17,917 nt of DNA from Ruminococcaceae bacterium UBA2656. Lineage in GTDB: Bacteria > Bacillota > Clostridia > Oscillospirales > Acutalibacteraceae. The stretch is taken from contig DENA01000007.1 in assembly GCA_002359465.1 (NCBI GenBank), positions 110,195-128,111 on the forward strand, given 5' to 3'. Each line of letters begins with the position of its first letter. Position 1 is the stretch's first letter. Position numbers and translations under genes: made by a program. The notes under the pieces were generated by a model that saw only the letters and a list, made by a program, of their open reading frames with translations, was not told the DNA's origin and searched no databases. Of the stretch, positions 14,420-17,917 are shown piece by piece.

Positions 14420-15154
14420 TTATTGATTGTATATTCTTGGGCCAAACAGCGCAGAACCAACTCTAACCATATTGGCTCCCGATACTATTGCTTGGGTGTA
14501 ATCGGACGACATGCCCATCGACAAGTAATCCATGTTAATATTATCTATTTTTTTGCCCTTTATGTCAACAAAATATTGATACATCTTTGAAAAATATCCC
14601 TGTGTTTCTTCCGCATTCGCATTTACGGGCGGAATCGCCATTAAACCGCGGATATGAAGCGAGGGCAAAGGGGCAATCCGGCGGATTAATTCATCCAAAG
14701 CCGACGGCAGTACGCCCGATTTGTTGGGTTCGCTCCCGATGTTGACTTCTATCAGAATATCGGTCGTGAGCGAGCGGGAAAGCGAAAGGCGGGAAATTTC
14801 ACCCGCGAGCTTCACACTGTCCACCGACTGAATCATAGTAACCTTTCCGATAATATTTTTTACCTTGTTGGTCTGCAGATGTCCGATAAACTGAAGTTCA
14901 CAGCGGGAAAGCTCGTATGCATCATATTTTTCGCAGAGCTCCTGCACCTTGTTTTCGCCGATATGGTCGATGCCCAGTTCAATTCCTCGGTTAATTACCT
15001 CTACCGGCACAGTTTTCGTGGCCGCAAGAAGTGTAATATCCTGCGGACGGCGCCCCGACTTTACGGCGGCCTCACCGATATTGCCGCGAATCACTTTTAA
15101 ATTTTCTTCAAGGTCTGAAAAACGCCGGTCAAAATCATTTGACAACTTTTCCAT
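14420..15154 (-). CDS. YggS/YlmE-family PLP homeostasis protein
   Basis: A 244-residue cytoplasmic alanine-racemase-like TIM barrel that binds pyridoxal phosphate and keeps free PLP balanced. K47 in LLAATKTVP is the Schiff-base lysine. Further motifs are IGENKVQEL, FIGHLQTNKVKN, VNIGSEPNKSG and the phosphate-binding LSMGMSSDY with VRVGSALFG. The frame opens at 15190, but those codons overlap the upstream gene and have no ribosome site; I chose the ATG at 15154, about 12 bases from AAGGGA, which still overlaps the HlyD-like gene by 20 bases. It sits directly before sepF, as ylmE does in Bacillus. Confidence 0.92.
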   Translation of the reverse strand: MEKLSNDFDRRFSDLEENLKVIRGNIGEAAVKSGRRPQDITLLAATKTVPVEVINRGIELGIDHIGENKVQELCEKYDAYELSRCELQFIGHLQTNKVKNIIGKVTMIQSVDSVKLAGEISRLSLSRSLTTDILIEVNIGSEPNKSGVLPSALDELIRRIAPLPSLHIRGLMAIPPVNANAEETQGYFSKMYQYFVDIKGKKIDNINMDYLSMGMSSDYTQAIVSGANMVRVGSALFGPRIYNQ

Positions 15155-16421
15155 CGTACAAATCAGTCCCTTCCACAACAACTTCATCAAACAGCTTTAC
15201 GGTCGAATTGGTCATCAAATCCTGCTTGGACGGGTCCGTCTGGCAGATAGCATAATTTTCTGTGCTGAACAGAGGAAAAATCTGCCGGAACTCAATTTCG
15301 CTGCCGTGCATGACATAGACCCCTTTGACTTCTTTTTTGACCGCTGTTGATTTGCCGTTTTTATCCTTAATTGTTTTTGTTACCGCGGCAAAATGGATAG
15401 CCTTCTGGCTCACCCGGATGCCGGTATATTCTTCAATTTGAATCTGCGCCGTCGCGTTCCGAATCAGTGCAAGTGAGGAATTCATGCTGCTGCTCTGCAA
15501 AACCACAACCGCGTCGGCCTCTTTGTCCGCAAGATTTACCGCGGCGACGGATGCCGGAACCGTTTCATTGGAAGCAAACGGGAACTGAATCGATACTCTG
15601 GCGCCTTCCTTGAATTTAGCGGCCTGTTCAGCCGTTACCACACAGGCAAAATACCAGTCGTAATTCTCACATATTTTCCCGATGAAACCGCTTTGCACGG
15701 ACGGCTTGACCTTCTGCTTTGCTTTTAACTCCGCCGGCGTAAGCGTGAGCGTTTTATCAAAATCGAAAACTGATTCATAACCGTCGATAGAACTGATGAA
15801 ATAGCCCGAAGCCGGGGCGGTAACTGCGCCTGTGGCCGCACTTGACTTGGAAAGCGTTTCGCGCTGCGCTTTAAGAGAAGCAATTCTGGTATTGAAATTC
15901 GCCGTTTTATCCGTCACAACCTGCCGCTCGTTGATCAGATACAACAGATCCTCGCGGCTGTTTGTCAGCTTTGCATATTCGCCGGACTGAACGTTGTTCA
16001 GCACATCAAACAGCTTAAGGTTAATCTGCCTGCTGATGGAGTCGGGGCTGGCGGCATAGGTGTCACCGGGGGCGCTGAGCTTCTGCAGCTTGGATATCTG
16101 ATAATCCAGATCGGAAATCTGCTGCTGGGCCGCCGCGCTCTGCGCATTCGGATAAACCTGCGCCACCTTGCCGCCCTTTGCCACCTTACCCCCGTCGCCG
16201 ACGGTATAGGTAATCACGCCGTTCACTTTCGCATCCATCAGCTTTTCTTTTCTGATCGCCGTACCGGTCGCCTGTACAGTGTCTGCCGCATTAGCGTAAG
16301 CCGCCGTCTCCGTCTGAACCTGTGCGTAATTGGCGTTATAAACCTGATACCCCAGATAAATGAACAGAAGGATGGCTACAACAGCCGATGCAATTTTTCT
16401 CAGCAGCGGACTATTCATCAT
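15135..16421 (-). CDS. HlyD-like membrane-anchored protein
   Basis: A 428-residue protein with an N-terminal transmembrane anchor (about residues 9-27) and a large outside part. A barrel-sandwich (biotinyl-lipoyl-like) half begins near residue 50 (KVNGVITYTVGDGGKVAKGGKVAQV). A coiled-coil stretch follows (about 95-195), then the second half TAPASGYFISSIDGYE. C-terminal beta-rich parts follow. This order matches HlyD/membrane-fusion adaptors, but no ABC transporter or other exporter gene is adjacent. It lies between miaA and the YggS gene, so a cell-envelope or division role is possible. ATG at 16421 overlaps the miaA TAA; the ATG at 16418 and GTG at 16427 are alternatives. AAGGGG lies just upstream. 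Confidence 0.8.
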   Translation of the reverse strand: MMNSPLLRKIASAVVAILLFIYLGYQVYNANYAQVQTETAAYANAADTVQATGTAIRKEKLMDAKVNGVITYTVGDGGKVAKGGKVAQVYPNAQSAAAQQQISDLDYQISKLQKLSAPGDTYAASPDSISRQINLKLFDVLNNVQSGEYAKLTNSREDLLYLINERQVVTDKTANFNTRIASLKAQRETLSKSSAATGAVTAPASGYFISSIDGYESVFDFDKTLTLTPAELKAKQKVKPSVQSGFIGKICENYDWYFACVVTAEQAAKFKEGARVSIQFPFASNETVPASVAAVNLADKEADAVVVLQSSSMNSSLALIRNATAQIQIEEYTGIRVSQKAIHFAAVTKTIKDKNGKSTAVKKEVKGVYVMHGSEIEFRQIFPLFSTENYAICQTDPSKQDLMTNSTVKLFDEVVVEGTDLYDGKVVK

Positions 16422-17371
16422 TACCACCCCTTCTGATCGACGATCCTCAGCGCCTGTTGGACGACCTCATCAAAGCTCTCATATTCATCCATCATAATCC
16501 AGATGATATTTCCGTCGCGGCGGAACCAGGTGAGCTGCCGCTTGGCATAGCGCCGGCTTTCACGCCGTATGGATTCCACCGCATCCTCAAGAGTACACTC
16601 CGAACGGAAATACGGCAAAAGCTCTTTATAGCCGATCGCCTGCAGCGCGGTCTGCGAACCGGGCCTGCCCAGCACCTCTTCTGCTTCCGCCAGCAGGCCC
16701 GCGCGCATCATGGAATCCACACGCAGATTGATTCTTTTGTACAGCTTCTGGCGGTCCTTAAAATCAAGGCCGATCACGCAGGCATCATACGGGGAAGGCG
16801 TCTGTCTGGAACGATTTAACTGCTCCGTCATGGTAATGCCGGTGGTTCGGTAAATTTCGATGGCGCGAATCATCCGGCCGATATTATTCGGATGAATCCG
16901 CTCAGCGGATTCCGGGTCAAATCCCCTCAGTTCCTCTACAAGGGCCTGTACGCCCTGATTTTCTGCCTTTTGGGCAAGTTCTTTTCTAAGCGCCTCATCT
17001 TTATCATTTTCAGTAAACTGAATATTTTGCAGAAGGGAACGAATATAAAGCCCTGTTCCCCCCGCAAGAACCGGCAGCTTTCCGCGCGCGCTCAGTTCCG
17101 AAACGCAGCCTGACGCCAGCGAAACATAGTCCGCAACGCTGAACGGACGGGAAAGCTCCGCAAAATTGATGAGATGGTGCGGAACGCCGCACATTTCTTC
17201 TTCTGTCGGCTTCGCCGTACCGATGTCCATTCCTTTATAGATCTGCATGGAATCGGCTGAAATGACTTCGCCGTTCTTATTCAGTGCGATTTCAACAGCC
17301 AGACGGCTTTTGCCGGAAGCGGTTGGGCCGACAACCGCAACAACCGGGATTCTGTCTTTCTTATCCATCAT
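16421..17371 (-). CDS. miaA: tRNA dimethylallyltransferase
   Basis: A 316-residue cytoplasmic enzyme that adds the dimethylallyl group to N6 of A37 in tRNAs reading codons starting with U, the first step to ms2i6A. The P-loop GPTASGKS (residues 15-22) is followed by ISADSMQIYKGMDIGTAKPT, the tRNA- and substrate-binding signature, and LAGGTGLYIRSLL. The length is normal. The ATG at 17371 is 2 bases after the mutL stop; a second ATG follows immediately. No strong ribosome site is seen, so coupling to mutL is likely. The tRNA-Ser(GGA) found in the same window reads UCN codons and is a plausible substrate if it carries A37, which it does (GGA followed by A). Confidence 0.95.
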   Translation of the reverse strand: MMDKKDRIPVVAVVGPTASGKSRLAVEIALNKNGEVISADSMQIYKGMDIGTAKPTEEEMCGVPHHLINFAELSRPFSVADYVSLASGCVSELSARGKLPVLAGGTGLYIRSLLQNIQFTENDKDEALRKELAQKAENQGVQALVEELRGFDPESAERIHPNNIGRMIRAIEIYRTTGITMTEQLNRSRQTPSPYDACVIGLDFKDRQKLYKRINLRVDSMMRAGLLAEAEEVLGRPGSQTALQAIGYKELLPYFRSECTLEDAVESIRRESRRYAKRQLTWFRRDGNIIWIMMDEYESFDEVVQQALRIVDQKGW

Positions 17372-17373
17372 GA

Positions 17374-17917
17374 TTATATACGCCCGAACTGGCGCTCCAG
17401 ATCTTTCTTTTTAATAACAATGGATACCGGCCGCCCGTGCGGACAGTATCGGATATCCTCTTTTTCCATGCGCCGTGCAAGCGCGGCAAGCTCCATCGGT
17501 GAGCTGACATCTCCCGCCTTAACCGCCGCCCGGCACGCGACGTTGTGATAAAGCCAGTCCAGCTTTTCCGTCGTAATATCGTTTTTTGCTGACTGCAGAT
17601 AACCGGCGATCTCCATCACCGCGCCGGCAACGTCCTCGTCGCCAAGAATCAGCGGTACGCTCCGAACCAGCACGGTACCGGAGCCGAAGTCGTCAATTTC
17701 GAACCCCGCCGACGCGCAGAGGTCAAGGGAATCCATCACTGCGGCATATTCATTTTTCTCAAGGGTTACGGCAACCGGTTCCAGCAGCATCTGCTGGACA
17801 GCCTGTCCGCCCTGCGCCTTCAGCTTTTCATACAGCATCCGCTCATGGGCGGCGTGTTTGTCGATAAAGACCAGTTCGTCGCTTCCCCGTTCAATAACAA
17901 TGTATGTGCCGAAAGCT
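17374..17917 (-). CDS. mutL: DNA mismatch repair protein MutL, C-terminal part (5' end outside window)
   Basis: Only the last 181 residues are visible: the C-terminal dimerisation and endonuclease domain. The frame is open to the window edge, so the ATG near 17838 is internal. The nuclease motif reads DKHAAHERMLYE, matching the DQHA(x)2E(x)4E metal site with Lys for Gln. The supporting motifs ACR (NVACRAAVK), CPHGRP and the final FGR are all present. So this is the nicking form of MutL found in bacteria without MutH. It heads the visible operon, with miaA 2 bases downstream; mutS would be expected upstream but is not in view. Confidence 0.94.
   Translation of the reverse strand, partial: AFGTYIVIERGSDELVFIDKHAAHERMLYEKLKAQGGQAVQQMLLEPVAVTLEKNEYAAVMDSLDLCASAGFEIDDFGSGTVLVRSVPLILGDEDVAGAVMEIAGYLQSAKNDITTEKLDWLYHNVACRAAVKAGDVSSPMELAALARRMEKEDIRYCPHGRPVSIVIKKKDLERQFGRI

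Noticed and set aside
1..17917. CRISPR array, phage genes, toxin-antitoxin pair or defence cassette
   Set aside because: No regularly spaced direct repeats and no matching proteins; all larger frames are assigned to housekeeping or named families.

Overview
The window looks like chromosomal DNA of a low-to-mid GC, Gram-positive anaerobe of the class Clostridia, probably near the Oscillospiraceae/Acutalibacteraceae (inferred, not tested). The reasons are the SepF-YlmH-DivIVA division cluster, strong AGGAGG-type ribosome binding sites, several TTG starts, a MutL with the endonuclease motif, and clostridial forms of AsnRS, PFK and bacteriohemerythrin. Most of the window is housekeeping DNA. I see no phage, CRISPR array, insertion sequence with a transposase, or defence island.

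Left part (1-3060, minus strand): a class I aminotransferase cut by the window edge, a bacteriohemerythrin, and asnS, which starts at TTG behind a perfect AGGAGG. asnS and the hemerythrin gene are 16 bases apart and probably cotranscribed. The asnS leader holds a 97-bp imperfect palindrome. A related copy lies at 10785-10848.

Middle left (3127-5030, plus strand): a tRNA-Ser(GGA) gene with its own promoter and terminator, then a GNAT acetyltransferase and a TauE/SafE-type permease, ending at a hairpin.

Centre (5089-10300, plus strand): a polyphosphate/glycolysis operon with a good sigma-70-type promoter. It encodes a PPX/GppA-HD protein with altered phosphatase motifs, polyphosphate kinase PPK1, a group III-like phosphofructokinase with mixed ATP/PPi signature residues, and a 77-residue one-helix membrane protein. 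It ends at a 20-bp perfect-stem terminator that also serves the converging comEA gene.

Right part (10309-17917, minus strand, read right to left): mutL (cut by the edge), miaA, a HlyD-like membrane-anchored protein, a YggS-type PLP protein, sepF, ylmH and divIVA, then a hairpin, then lspA, rluD, the second repeat copy and a short ComEA-like gene. Three junctions here use overlapping TAATG stop-starts. The region joins mismatch repair, tRNA and rRNA modification, septum placement and lipoprotein processing.

The most notable non-routine signals are the paired palindromic elements, a perfect 26-bp palindrome inside the PPX gene, the degenerate PPX motifs next to an intact PPK1, and the unusual PFK donor-site residues. 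No clearly new multi-gene system is visible.
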